From Saccharopolyspora kobensis (GTDB lineage: Bacteria > Actinomycetota > Actinomycetes > Mycobacteriales > Pseudonocardiaceae), in contig NZ_FNVB01000003.1 in assembly GCF_900108315.1 (NCBI RefSeq), forward strand, positions 841,404-905,403: DNA of 64,000 bases, read 5' to 3'. The translations under genes and the position numbers were made by a program. The notes under the pieces were generated by a model. That model made no database searches. It was not told the origin of the DNA and saw only the letters and a list, made by a program, of their open reading frames with translations. Of this stretch, positions 27,533 through 35,919 are shown in pieces. How positions within the stretch are numbered: the first letter of the stretch is position 1; each line of letters starts with the position of its first letter.

Positions 27533-27994
27533 CTAGGCGGGTGACTGGTCCGCCTGCAGGTTGTCGAGGATCTTGGCGGCGGTGTCCGCGAACCGGTCGA
27601 GCTCTTCGGGAGTGAGGCGGTCGACGAACAAGCGCCGGACTTCCCGGGCATGGCCGGGTACGGCGTCCTTGAGCGTGGCGAGCCCTTTCGCCGTGATCAC
27701 CGCGTGCGTGCCGCGGGAGCCGCACCGTTCCCGGGTGATCAGGCCTCGTCCGCTCATCCGGGTGAGCTGATGATGCATGCGGCTCTTCTCCCAGCCGGCC
27801 ACCCGGCCGAGTTCGTAGACGCGCATCCGCCCTTCCGGCGCCTCGGACAGCACCGCGAGCACGGTGTAGTCGGCGTTGGACAAGCCGCTGGCGGACTGGA
27901 GCTGCTGTTCGACGCGCGTCCGCAGCAGCTCCAGCATCTGGAAGGAGGTCCGCCAGGCGCGGAGCTCGCGTTCGGTCAGTCCCGGCTGTGCCAT
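27533..27994 (-). CDS. MarR-family transcriptional regulator
   Basis: A 153-residue winged-helix regulator: SGLSNADYTVLAVLSEAPEGRMRVYELGRVAGWEKSRMHHQLTRM forms the recognition region and RCGSRGTHAVITAKG the wing. It is divergent from the amidohydrolase gene at 28109. Two inverted repeats lie in the gap (28013-28060), so it probably represses that gene and itself. Confidence 0.9.
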   Translation of the reverse strand: MAQPGLTERELRAWRTSFQMLELLRTRVEQQLQSASGLSNADYTVLAVLSEAPEGRMRVYELGRVAGWEKSRMHHQLTRMSGRGLITRERCGSRGTHAVITAKGLATLKDAVPGHAREVRRLFVDRLTPEELDRFADTAAKILDNLQADQSPA

Positions 27995-28012
27995 GAGGTC
28001 ATCCTACCGCTC

Positions 28013-28060
28013 AGTTGACACGTCAACTCGACCGTGTAGTTTGAGGTGACGCATCAACTC
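28013..28060. promoter_or_regulatory. Two MarR-type operator boxes
   Basis: AGTTGAC-AC-GTCAACT (28013-28028) is a perfect inverted repeat with 7-bp arms. A second, imperfect site GAGGTGA-CGCA-TCAACTC (28043-28060) lies 30 bp on. Both sit in the 114-bp gap between the divergent MarR and amidohydrolase genes. Confidence 0.6.
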
Positions 28061-28108
28061 GCACGACTCTCCGCGGGCAACTTCCCGAACCCATGAAGGA
28101 GGATCAGC

Positions 28109-29641
28109 GTGTCCGGTCAGCACGGTGAAGCCAGGTCGCAGCACGATGCCGATCCGCTGGTGGCGTCCCCAGCCACGGCGAAAGGTCTTGGACAGGCACC
28201 ACCGAGCGACAGCGGCGGCCGGGAGCGCCGCTACGTCATCCGAGGCGGGGCGGTGATGTCGATGGACCCGAACGTGGGCGACTTCGAGGTCGCCGACGTC
28301 CTGGTCGAAGGCAAGAAGATCGGAGCGATCCGACCTCGCATCCACGCCCCGGGAGCCGACGAGATCGACGCCAGGGGGCGAATCGTCGTGCCGGGTTTCG
28401 TCGACACGCACCACCACCAGTTCGAGACCGCGCTGCGCGCGTTCCTCGCCAACGGCCTGCTGATCAACGACGGATCGGGCTCGCCGAACGCCGATCCCTC
28501 GTACATCGAGTACGTCCTGCAGCGGTTCGCACGCGCCTACCGACCGCAGGACGTGCACATCAACACGCTGTTCGCGGGACTCTCCCAGCTCGACGCCGGC
28601 GTCACCACCGTGCACGACGTCTCCCAGATCCACCACTCCCCCGACCACACCGACGCCGCGGTCCAGGCGCTCATCGACACCGGGCGGCGTTCCGCGTTCG
28701 GCTACTTCGAGGGCGACGGCCGCGCCGGATCGCGCTACCCGCAGGACGCCCACCGCATCAGGAACCAGTGGTTCTCCTCCGACGATCAGCTGGTGAGCAT
28801 GGTCATGGGCGGGGAGATCCATCAGCCGCCGGAGGTCTACACCCGTTCCTGGGGCATCGCCCGCGAGCTGGATCTGCCGATCGCCGCGCACGCCGTCTCC
28901 GGCGCGGGTCACCGGCCGATCATCGACGACCTCGCGCGCGGCACCGGCGGGGTCGGCAACGACATCGGCTTCGGCCCGGACGTGCTGCTCATCCACATGA
29001 CCGGCATGTCCGACCTGGCCTGGCAGCGAGCCCGCGACGCGGGCGTGCACGTCTCGCTGGCCTTCCCCATCGAGATGCACATGCGCCACGGCGTGCCGCC
29101 CATCCTCAAGATGCAGGAGCTCGGCATGGAACCCTCCCTCAGCTCCGACGTCGAGACCACCATGGCCGCCGACCCCTTCACCCTGATGCGATCCGCTCTG
29201 ACGATGCAGCGCATGGTGGTCAACCAGATGGTCCTCGAACAAGGCGATTTCACGCCTCCCGACGAATGGCCGACCCCCGCGCCGGACACCCCGTCGCTGC
29301 TCACCGTTCGCGACGTCCTGCGCTACGCGACGGTGAACGGCGCCGAGCACCTGCGCCTCGACCGCAAGGCCGGTTCCCTCACCCCCGGCAAGGAAGCGGA
29401 CATCGTCCTGCTCGACGCCACCGCCCTCAACGTCGCCCCGCTCAACAGCGTGCCGGGAGCCGTGGTCACCCTGATGGACCGCACGAACGTCGAAACCGTG
29501 ATCGTCGCGGGCAAGATCCGCAAGTGGAAGGGCCGCCTGGTCGACGCGGATCTGGACCGGTTGCGCCAGGAACTCGAAGCGTCCCGGGATCACCTCTTCC
29601 GCGCCGTGGGCATCCGGCAGGACCTGTACGCCTACAGCTGA
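28109..29641 (+). CDS. Amidohydrolase-superfamily metal-dependent hydrolase/deaminase
   Basis: A 510-residue protein of the chlorohydrolase/guanine-deaminase-like (AtzA/TrzN/SsnA) branch. Metal ligands are HxH in VDTHHHQFE, His in PIAAHAVSGAG, His in LLIHMTGMS and Asp in SLSSDVET. A composite beta-sandwich is formed by residues about 40-85 and the C terminus (LTPGKEADIVLLDA). The start is GTG 28109 with AAGGAGGA 7 bp upstream; the first 38 residues are not conserved-looking. The substrate is likely an N-heterocycle or other amidine/ester. Probably controlled by the divergent MarR. Confidence 0.87.
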   Translation: MSGQHGEARSQHDADPLVASPATAKGLGQAPPSDSGGRERRYVIRGGAVMSMDPNVGDFEVADVLVEGKKIGAIRPRIHAPGADEIDARGRIVVPGFVDTHHHQFETALRAFLANGLLINDGSGSPNADPSYIEYVLQRFARAYRPQDVHINTLFAGLSQLDAGVTTVHDVSQIHHSPDHTDAAVQALIDTGRRSAFGYFEGDGRAGSRYPQDAHRIRNQWFSSDDQLVSMVMGGEIHQPPEVYTRSWGIARELDLPIAAHAVSGAGHRPIIDDLARGTGGVGNDIGFGPDVLLIHMTGMSDLAWQRARDAGVHVSLAFPIEMHMRHGVPPILKMQELGMEPSLSSDVETTMAADPFTLMRSALTMQRMVVNQMVLEQGDFTPPDEWPTPAPDTPSLLTVRDVLRYATVNGAEHLRLDRKAGSLTPGKEADIVLLDATALNVAPLNSVPGAVVTLMDRTNVETVIVAGKIRKWKGRLVDADLDRLRQELEASRDHLFRAVGIRQDLYAYS

Positions 29642-29763
29642 GCCCGCCGACGGCCCCCGGTGCCTTCGCGCACTCACCGGCCGACCGCCTGAAAACCACT
29701 TCGCGGTGCGCCGTGCGCTGCTAGTTTTGCTGCCGAGACCGGCTTACCGCGCAGCGAGGATCC

Positions 29764-30594
29764 ATGCCCCGGAAACTCCGAGTAGCACCTGGCGAGCACA
29801 ACGCGTTCGCCACGATCCGCGAAGCGCTGGCAGCCGCCGGGCGCGGTGCGATCATCTCCATCGCTCCCGGCAACTACCCGGAACCTCTCAGCATCCGGCG
29901 CAAGGAGGTCACCCTCACCGCGGTCGAGCCCGGCACCGTCGAGATCGCCGATGCCCAGCGCAAGAGCGCCGGGATATCGGTGGAAGACTCCACAGTGGAG
30001 CTCGACGGGCTGGTGGTTCGCTCGGCGGGGAAGCCTGCCATCGAGATCTCCGGCGGGGAGGCGAGGATCCTCGGCTGTTCGGCATCGGCGGGAAGCGGAA
30101 CCGGCGTGGTGGTCCGCGACGACGCCGACGCGACCGTCCGCGACACCGACATCGCGGACTCGCGCAACGGGATCCTGATCACCGGCGACGAGTTCGTGCG
30201 GAAGCGTCCTGGGGTGACGGTGGAGGGCTGCTCCGTCCGCGACGTCGCCGAAGATGCCATCACGGTACGCCGAGGCGCGAGCGCGCTGTTCCGCCTCTGC
30301 ACCGTCGAGTACGCAGGTGGCCGCGGAATCCACCTCGACGGCGCCTACAACGTGACCGTCGAGCAGTGCGAGGTCACGCGTTGCTCGGGCACCGGGATCG
30401 AAGTCCGCTCCGCTCAGACCACGCTCCGCGAGTGCTGGGTGCACGACCTGGACGGCATCGGCATCGTCTGGGGCGAGCAGGCCGGCGGCGTCATGGGCTC
30501 GTACCTGGTGGAGAACGCGGCCGAACCCGGGATTCTGCGGGAGTTCCACTGGCAGGGGCAGATCCAGGTCCCCACGCCCAGCCGGACGCTCTGA
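29764..30594 (+). CDS. Right-handed parallel beta-helix (pectate-lyase-like) repeat protein
   Basis: A 276-residue protein with an N-terminal FATIREALAAAGRGAIISIAPGNYPEPL cap and successive beta-helix coils (ISVEDSTVELDGLVV, GGEARILGC, VRDDADATVRDT, GVTVEGCSVRD, YNVTVEQCEVTRCSGTGIEV). There is no signal peptide and no catalytic lyase residues I can assign. In actinomycetes this module is often joined to AAA ATPases of the SpoVK/EccA type, but here it stands alone and ends after eight or nine coils. Cytoplasmic scaffold or truncated remnant are both possible. Confidence 0.75.
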   Translation: MPRKLRVAPGEHNAFATIREALAAAGRGAIISIAPGNYPEPLSIRRKEVTLTAVEPGTVEIADAQRKSAGISVEDSTVELDGLVVRSAGKPAIEISGGEARILGCSASAGSGTGVVVRDDADATVRDTDIADSRNGILITGDEFVRKRPGVTVEGCSVRDVAEDAITVRRGASALFRLCTVEYAGGRGIHLDGAYNVTVEQCEVTRCSGTGIEVRSAQTTLRECWVHDLDGIGIVWGEQAGGVMGSYLVENAAEPGILREFHWQGQIQVPTPSRTL

Positions 30595-30610
30595 CGGCCC
30601 GCACGCGAAA

Positions 30611-30642
30611 GGGGTGGCGAGTTCGCGTGGAATCGCCACCCC
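30611..30642. terminator. Bidirectional terminator-like hairpin
   Basis: GGGGTGGCGA (30611-30620) and TCGCCACCCC (30633-30642) with a 12-nt loop, between the convergent beta-helix and GDSL-esterase genes. Confidence 0.55.
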
Positions 30643-30658
30643 CGGTTTCAGGGTTCGG

Positions 30659-31456
30659 TCAGCCGGTGACGGAGTTCAGCACCGGGAGGTAGCCCTTGGC
30701 GTAGCCGTCGACGTTCGGGTGGAAGGACTCCACCAGCGGGTTGCTCGGGCCGTTGATCCACTCCTCGCCCGCGCAGACGCCGTGACCGTCGAAGGCGTCG
30801 CGGGTGTCGGCGTAGGTGAACCCGGCGGCCTCGGCGCGCTCGGAGATCACCCCGGCCAGCACGTCGGAGCCGTCGTTGATCCGCTGACGCTTGGCGTCGG
30901 AGAAGAACGGGATCCCGCAGCTGCCGAGCGAGGTGAGGCGCGGGTAGCCGAGCACCACGACCTTGGCGTTGGGCGCGGCCTCGCGGATGTTGGCGTAGGT
31001 GGTGTCGAGCTTGGCGGGCAGCTCGTTGCGCGCCTTCTCCTCACCCGCGCCGACCGCGGAGTCGCACTTCTCGTCCGTGCCGAGCAGGCAGTCCTGGATG
31101 ACGCTGGCGAAGCCCACGTCGTTGCCGCCGATCGAGATGGTGACCAGCGTGGTGTCCGCGCTGAGCCCGTCGAGCTGGTTGGCGTTGACGTCATCGGTCA
31201 CCGCACCCGAGCAGGCGGCGAAGTTGAAGTCGGTGACGCCGTTGGCATCGGCCCAGAGCTGGGCGTAGGCCTTGGGGCTGCGCAGGCAGTCCCCGCTGTC
31301 CTCGAAGTATTCCCGGGAGCCGACTCCGGAAGCGTAGGAGTCGCCCAGCGCTGCGTAGTTCTCAGCGGCGGATGTCGCGAACGCCGGTGCGGCCAGCATG
31401 GTGCTCGCCGTCGCCACCACCGCCGCGGCACCGACGACGTGCCGTAAGTGACGCAT
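30659..31456 (-). CDS. Secreted SGNH/GDSL-family esterase or lipase
   Basis: A 265-residue secreted hydrolase. A signal peptide (MRHLRHVVGAAAVVATASTM ... APAFA) is followed by block I ALGDSYASGVGS with the nucleophile Ser, block III ISIGGNDVGF and block V ESFHPNVDGY with catalytic His. Cysteine pairs (DCLRS/AACSG, DCLLG/KCDS, SCG/VCAG) match Streptomyces-type secreted lipases with three disulphides. ATG 31456 follows GGAGG. A monocistronic gene with long upstream non-coding DNA. Confidence 0.92.
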   Translation of the reverse strand: MRHLRHVVGAAAVVATASTMLAAPAFATSAAENYAALGDSYASGVGSREYFEDSGDCLRSPKAYAQLWADANGVTDFNFAACSGAVTDDVNANQLDGLSADTTLVTISIGGNDVGFASVIQDCLLGTDEKCDSAVGAGEEKARNELPAKLDTTYANIREAAPNAKVVVLGYPRLTSLGSCGIPFFSDAKRQRINDGSDVLAGVISERAEAAGFTYADTRDAFDGHGVCAGEEWINGPSNPLVESFHPNVDGYAKGYLPVLNSVTG

Positions 31457-31981
31457 TCTTCCTCCGATCGGAGATCGAAAAACGTCACCATTCAAGGAGA
31501 AGATCAGCGGAATCCGGAAGAATTGGCGAATACCCGCCAGTAACGGCTCGGATGGCACAGAAATCCATCGGGCAACAGCCGCCAACCGGGCTAACTCATT
31601 CCCATCACCACCGGGCCGCGCCCGCCGCGGCGCCGACCGCTCCGGCGCACGGCCAGCACGGGAGAACCTTGGCCCGGCCGAGCGCGCGGAAAGGGCCCTC
31701 CCGCCGGATCACCGAGCGAATCGAGAACCGATTTCCGATCACCCTGGGTGATCGAATCCGAACCCCGCGAATTCCTCCTTGTCGAGAGCTCGGCGAAAAA
31801 GCGATTTAAACGTTACCCCTTTTTCCGCGATGCGGAAACGACCAGCGCACGAGTTGTGGCAAAAGTTACTTTCAGGTTCATATCTCCCGAAATTTCGTAT
31901 AGGCCTGTTGGCGTCGCGAATTTTCCAGCGGCCTTTCCGGCCGGGAAATTCGCGCGAGCGGAAAACGAATTCGGAGGAGTA
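31457..31981. other. 525-bp relatively AT-rich gene-free region between divergent genes
   Basis: I see no protein here that I trust. The frame of the symporter stays open back to 31748, but the codon use is poor and the symporter's own GGAGGAG and GTG lie at the end. The DNA between about 31740 and 31970 is visibly less GC-rich than its surroundings and holds TTTCCGC-GAT-GCGGAAA (31822-31838) and CGAAATTTCG. It should contain both promoters and may hold a leader RNA. I recognise no known riboswitch. Confidence 0.4.
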
Positions 31982-33622
31982 GTGTTTCAGCTCAGTGCGG
32001 TGGCGACCGCTCTGTTATTGATCGCATTCTACGGACTCACGTTCCTCATGACGCTCTCGATCCGGGAGAAGAAGGAGAACGTGGACGGGTTCATGGTCTC
32101 CAACGGCGCGGTGGGCTTCGGCATCTCCGCCGCGAGCATGACCGCGACCTGGGTGTGGGCCGCCTCGCTCTACGCGTCGGCCAGCTCGGGCTACACCTAC
32201 GGCTTGTCGGGACCGATCCACTACGGGCTCTGGGGTGCGCTGATGATCCTGTGCATCTACCCGTTCGGCCGGCACTTCCGCCGGGTGGCGCCCAAGGCCC
32301 ACACCCTGGCCGAGGTGATGCACGCGCGCCACGGCCGTTCCAGCCAGCTGATCCTGGCGGTCTCCAACATCGTCGGCAGCATCATCAGCCTGACGGCGAA
32401 CTTCACCGCGGCCGGCGCGCTGATGGAGATCCTGACACCGTTCAGCTTCCTGCACGGCGTGCTGATCGCGGCGGTGGGCGTGCTCGCCTACACGCTGTGG
32501 TCCGGGTTCCGGGCCTCGGTGATGACCGACTTCGCGCAGCTGGTCGCGATGATGCTGGCCGCGGCGCTCATCGTGCCGATGGTGTACTTCGCGACCGGCG
32601 GCACCGACATGTTCGACCAGGGCTTCGCCCGCCTGACCGACGAGCAGGCGAACTTCTTCTCCGGTGAGGCGTTCCTGGAGCAGGGCGGCCCGTACCTGGC
32701 CGCGGTGCTGGCCTACGCGATCGGCAACCAGACCATCGCGCAGCGGCTGTTCGCGGTTCGCCAGGACCGGATCAAGAGCACCTTCATCACCGCGACCCTC
32801 GGCTACGCCGGAACGGTGATCGGGCTGGGCATGCTCGGCCTGCTGGCGGTGATGGTCGGCCTGCAGCCGCTGAACGGCGACATGAACAACATCATCCCGC
32901 AGATGGCCTCGGAGTACCTGTCGCCGGTGATGATCGGCCTGCTGTTCATCATGGTGATCGGCTCGCTGTCGTCCACCGCGGACTCCGACCTGGCGGCGCT
33001 GTCCTCGCTGGTGATGACCGACATCTACGGCAAGAACCTGGCTCGTGGCAAGGCGAATCCGCAGACGATGCTCTACATCGGACGCATCACTATGATCGCG
33101 GCCGCCGCGCTCGGCGTCATGTTCGCGGTGTCGAACTTCAACATCCTCGACCTGCTCGTGTTCGTCGGAGCGCTGTGGGGCGCGCTGGTGTTTCCGGTGA
33201 TCGCCAGCTTCTACTGGGACCGGATCACCAACCTGGCGTTCACCGTCTCGGTGGTCGTCGCGCTGGGCTTCTTCCTGGTGGCCCGCTTCGAGCTGCTGCC
33301 GCTGACCGGCGTCGTCGCCGTCGTGATGGAGTTCGCCGCGGTGATCGGCGGAGCCGTGGTGTTCGGATTCATGGCCTTCGGCCTGTTCGGCAAGCAGGTC
33401 GGCTTCACCGTCGGCGCGATCGCGGGCGTGGTGCTGTTCCCGCTGATCATGGGCTTCCTGCGCGAGTACCCGACGCTGCTCGGCTCGCTGGTCTCCTACG
33501 GCGTCAGCACCGTCGTGTGCGTCGCGATCAGCCTGACCAACAAGGAGCGCTTCGACTTCGCGCTCATCAACGAGCGGGTCACCGAGTTCCAGCTGAAGGA
33601 CAAGCAGGAAGCCGCCCGCTGA
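31982..33622 (+). CDS. Sodium:solute symporter (SSS family), probably for a methylated amine or related solute
   Basis: A 546-residue SSS protein with 13-14 membrane helices. ISAASMTATWVWAASLYASASSGYTYGLSGPIHYG and TDSDLAALSSLV-type helix (STADSDLAALSSLVMTDIYGK) resemble urea/Dur3-like and related SSS members. The start is GTG 31982 with GGAGGAG directly upstream at 31973-31979. A 43-residue membrane protein and trimethylamine monooxygenase follow in the same direction, so a quaternary or tertiary amine is the likely cargo, by inference. Confidence 0.88.
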   Translation: MFQLSAVATALLLIAFYGLTFLMTLSIREKKENVDGFMVSNGAVGFGISAASMTATWVWAASLYASASSGYTYGLSGPIHYGLWGALMILCIYPFGRHFRRVAPKAHTLAEVMHARHGRSSQLILAVSNIVGSIISLTANFTAAGALMEILTPFSFLHGVLIAAVGVLAYTLWSGFRASVMTDFAQLVAMMLAAALIVPMVYFATGGTDMFDQGFARLTDEQANFFSGEAFLEQGGPYLAAVLAYAIGNQTIAQRLFAVRQDRIKSTFITATLGYAGTVIGLGMLGLLAVMVGLQPLNGDMNNIIPQMASEYLSPVMIGLLFIMVIGSLSSTADSDLAALSSLVMTDIYGKNLARGKANPQTMLYIGRITMIAAAALGVMFAVSNFNILDLLVFVGALWGALVFPVIASFYWDRITNLAFTVSVVVALGFFLVARFELLPLTGVVAVVMEFAAVIGGAVVFGFMAFGLFGKQVGFTVGAIAGVVLFPLIMGFLREYPTLLGSLVSYGVSTVVCVAISLTNKERFDFALINERVTEFQLKDKQEAAR

Positions 33623-33644
33623 CCCGACGAACGGAGCACGTGCC

Positions 33645-33776
33645 ATGAGCAACCTACTTCTGGCCGCCTACATCCTGGTCTGGCCGGCGTTGACCGCGAT
33701 CGTGCTGATCGTGCTGTGCGTGGCGGTGGCCAAGGACCACCGGCAGGCGAAGAAGAACAACCGCTCGGTCGTCTGA
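33645..33776 (+). CDS. Small single-span membrane protein, likely symporter partner
   Basis: A 43-residue protein (begins [20 protein letters not shown], ends KKNNRSVV). One transmembrane helix is followed by a basic tail ([11 protein letters not shown]), so the C terminus should be cytoplasmic. It starts 22 bp after the symporter stop, with a GGAG-containing site (ACGGAGCACGTGCC) before ATG. Small one-helix subunits are known for other transporters, such as MetS of the MetP methionine importer; the same role here is inference. Confidence 0.7.
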   Translation: MSNLLLAAYILVWPALTAIVLIVLCVAVAKDHRQAKKNNRSVV

Positions 33777-33837
33777 CCGTTCTCCGCTTCTCACATCGGG
33801 CGGGAGAACCGCCCTTCCCAACCAGCATTGGAGATCC

Positions 33838-35190
33838 ATGACGTCCCGCGTTGCTGTGATCGGCGCCGGCCCCAGCGGCCTGTCCCAGCTCCACGCCTTC
33901 GAAGAGGCCCGCAAGAAGGGCGCCGAGGTGCCCGAACTGGTGTGCTTCGAGAAGCAGAGCGACTGGGGCGGGCTCTGGAACTACTCCTGGCGCACCGGTC
34001 TCGACGAGTTCGGCGAGCCCGCGCACGGCAGCATGTACCGCTTCCTGTGGTCCAACGGGCCGAAGGAGTGCCTGGAGTTCGCCGACTACACCTTCGAGGA
34101 GCACTTCGGCAAGGCCATCCCGTCCTTCCCGCCCCGCGAGGTCCTCGCCGACTACATCCTGGGCCGGGCGAAGAAGAACGACGTGCGGCGCTTCATCCGG
34201 TTCAGCACCGCGGTGCGCTGGGTCAGCTACGACCCGGCCACCGAGCAGTTCACCGTGACCGTCGAGGACCTGACCCGCAACGAGACCCGGCGCGAGGTGT
34301 TCGACCACGTCATCGTGGCCACCGGTCACTTCTCGGTGCCGAACGTGCCGCACTACGAGGGGTTCGAGTCGTTCCCCGGCCGGATCCTGCACTCGCACGA
34401 CTTCCGCGACGCCCGCGAGTTCGCCGGGCAGGACGTGCTGGTGATGGGCAGCAGCTACTCGGCCGAGGACCTGGCGCTGCAGAGCAAGAAGTACGGTGCG
34501 AAGTCGGTGACGATCAGCTACCGCACGGCCCCGATGGACTTCAAGTGGCCGGAGGGCGTCGATGAGGTCCCGCAGCTGGTGAAGCTGGACGGCGACGTCG
34601 CCCACTTCAAGGACGGCTCCACCCGGCGCATCGACTCGATCGTGCTGTGCACCGGGTACAAGCACCACTTCCCGTTCCTGGCCGACGAGCTGCGGCTGCG
34701 CACCAAGAACGTGCTCTACCCGGCGAACCTGTACAAGGGCGTGTTCTGGCTGGACAACCCGAAGCTGATGTACCTCGGGATGCAGGACCAGTTCTACACG
34801 ATGACGCTGTTCGACGCGGAGGCCTGGTACGCGCGCGACTACGTGCTCGGCCGGGTGTCGCTGCCGTCGCGCGAGGAGATGTCCGCCGACATCGACGAGT
34901 GGGTCGAGCGCGAGTCGACGCTCACCGACGACGCCAGGATGATCGACTTCCAGGCCGACCACGTGGCGGAACTGCTCGCGGACGTGGACTACCCGCAGTT
35001 CGACCTGGACCTCACCCGCAAGCTCTTCCGCGACTGGGAGCACGACAAGCAGGAATCCATCACCGGCTACCGCGACCGAGGCTTCCCGTCGCCCTGCACG
35101 GGCACCGAGGCCCCGATCCACCACACCCCGTGGTGGGAAGCCATGGACGACTCCCTGGAAACCTTCCTGAACACCCCGAAGCAGAGCTGA
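33838..35190 (+). CDS. tmm: Trimethylamine monooxygenase (bacterial FMO)
   Basis: A 450-residue flavin monooxygenase. FAD site GAGPSG (residues 9-14), [19 protein letters not shown], the FMO fingerprint [11 protein letters not shown] (FxGxxxHxxxF, about 179-189) and the NADPH site MGSSYSAED are present. The long runs [19 protein letters not shown] and [12 protein letters not shown], with the ending [14 protein letters not shown], match Methylocella/Roseobacter Tmm rather than Baeyer-Villiger or eukaryotic-like FMOs. It oxidises trimethylamine to its N-oxide with NADPH and O2, and often dimethylsulfide. ATG with GGAG 7 bp upstream. No TMAO demethylase (Tdm) is in the window. Confidence 0.9.
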   Translation: MTSRVAVIGAGPSGLSQLHAFEEARKKGAEVPELVCFEKQSDWGGLWNYSWRTGLDEFGEPAHGSMYRFLWSNGPKECLEFADYTFEEHFGKAIPSFPPREVLADYILGRAKKNDVRRFIRFSTAVRWVSYDPATEQFTVTVEDLTRNETRREVFDHVIVATGHFSVPNVPHYEGFESFPGRILHSHDFRDAREFAGQDVLVMGSSYSAEDLALQSKKYGAKSVTISYRTAPMDFKWPEGVDEVPQLVKLDGDVAHFKDGSTRRIDSIVLCTGYKHHFPFLADELRLRTKNVLYPANLYKGVFWLDNPKLMYLGMQDQFYTMTLFDAEAWYARDYVLGRVSLPSREEMSADIDEWVERESTLTDDARMIDFQADHVAELLADVDYPQFDLDLTRKLFRDWEHDKQESITGYRDRGFPSPCTGTEAPIHHTPWWEAMDDSLETFLNTPKQS

Positions 35191-35236
35191 CCTCGTCCAC
35201 CTGAACTTGGCTGAACGAGAACAGTTTTGACGAGTG

Positions 35237-35277
35237 AAGGGCATCTTTGACCGACTTACCCGGTCAAAGATGCCCTT
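35237..35277. terminator. Perfect 17-bp hairpin, bidirectional terminator
   Basis: AAGGGCATCTTTGACCG (35237-35253), a 7-nt loop and its exact complement (35261-35277). An outer pair CGAGTGA (35231-35237) / TCACTCG (35284-35290) can extend it. It lies between the convergent tmm and DUF397 genes. Confidence 0.7.
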
Positions 35278-35297
35278 CCCCTCTCACTCGAACAGGG

Positions 35298-35343
35298 GTC
35301 GTGAGTGCGAAACAGGGCTCCAGCAAGGTTTCCCACTCACGAC
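35298..35343. repeat. Second long hairpin, REP-like candidate
   Basis: GTCGTGAGTGCGAAAC (35298-35313) pairs with GTTTCCCACTCACGAC (35328-35343) with one mismatch over a 14-nt loop, 21 bp after the first hairpin. The GTGAGTG-GAAAC arm looks like a dispersed intergenic element, but only one copy is in this window. Confidence 0.5.
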
Positions 35344-35348
35344 CACGC

Positions 35349-35540
35349 TCACCGCTCGAAGCGTCCCGCCTTGACAGCGCGGACGAAAGCGATTACATCG
35401 ACGTCGAGGCGCGGCCCGTCGGGGTCCTTCGAGTCCCGGATCAGGCCGGGTGGGCTCGACAGCTCCACGCAGGTCTGGAGGTTCTGGCTTCGGCTGGACT
35501 TCCGCCAGCAGCGCACAGGCGCTTCTTCTCCGAGATTCAT
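35349..35540 (-). CDS. DUF397 protein, copy 3 (distal)
   Basis: A 63-residue protein with the DUF397 core WRKSSRSQNLQTCVELSS and GLIRDSKDPDGP, ending AFVRAVKAGRFER. It is the third of three tandem paralogues behind an XRE/DUF5753 regulator. DUF397 proteins are small partners of such regulators in actinomycetes and influence differentiation and antibiotic production in Streptomyces. Confidence 0.85.
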   Translation of the reverse strand: MNLGEEAPVRCWRKSSRSQNLQTCVELSSPPGLIRDSKDPDGPRLDVDVIAFVRAVKAGRFER

Positions 35541-35547
35541 TGCCAGA

Positions 35548-35730
35548 TCACCTCCCGAAGCGGCCGGTTCTGACCGCCCGCAAGAAGGTCGCCACGTCGA
35601 CTTCCAACACCGGCCCGTCCGGATCTTTCGAGTCCCGGATCAAACCGGGAGGGCTGGACAACTCCACGCAGTGGGTCTCCTGGCCGCTGTAGCTGCTCTT
35701 CTGCCAGCGCTGTGACATGGTCTCGCTCAT
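35548..35730 (-). CDS. DUF397 protein, copy 2
   Basis: A 60-residue protein: WQKSSYSGQETHCVELSSPP, GLIRDSKDPDGPVLEVD and ATFLRAVRTGRFGR. It is very like copies at 35349 and 35746, so the array arose by recent tandem duplication. Intergenic gaps of 7 and 15 bp imply a single transcript with the regulator. Confidence 0.88.
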   Translation of the reverse strand: MSETMSQRWQKSSYSGQETHCVELSSPPGLIRDSKDPDGPVLEVDVATFLRAVRTGRFGR

Positions 35731-35745
35731 GTGTCGCGATCACAG

Positions 35746-35919
35746 TCACGCTTCGAAGCGACCGGACTTGACCGCACGCAGGAACGTTTCAACATCCGCC
35801 CGCAGGGTTGGGCCGTCCGGGTCCTTCGAATCCCGGATCAGGCCGCGCGGGTTGGATAACTCCACGCAGTTTCCGTTGGCGTTGGAGTAGCTAGACTTCC
35901 GCCAGGTGTGCCCCATCAT
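35746..35919 (-). CDS. DUF397 protein, copy 1 (proximal)
   Basis: A 57-residue protein beginning MMGHTWRKSSYSNANGN. ATG 35919 overlaps the regulator stop (ATGATG), preceded by GGAGGAAG, so translation is coupled to the XRE gene. It shares CVELSNPRGLIRDSKDPDGP and FLRAVKSGRFEA with the two copies that follow. Confidence 0.9.
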   Translation of the reverse strand: MMGHTWRKSSYSNANGNCVELSNPRGLIRDSKDPDGPTLRADVETFLRAVKSGRFEA

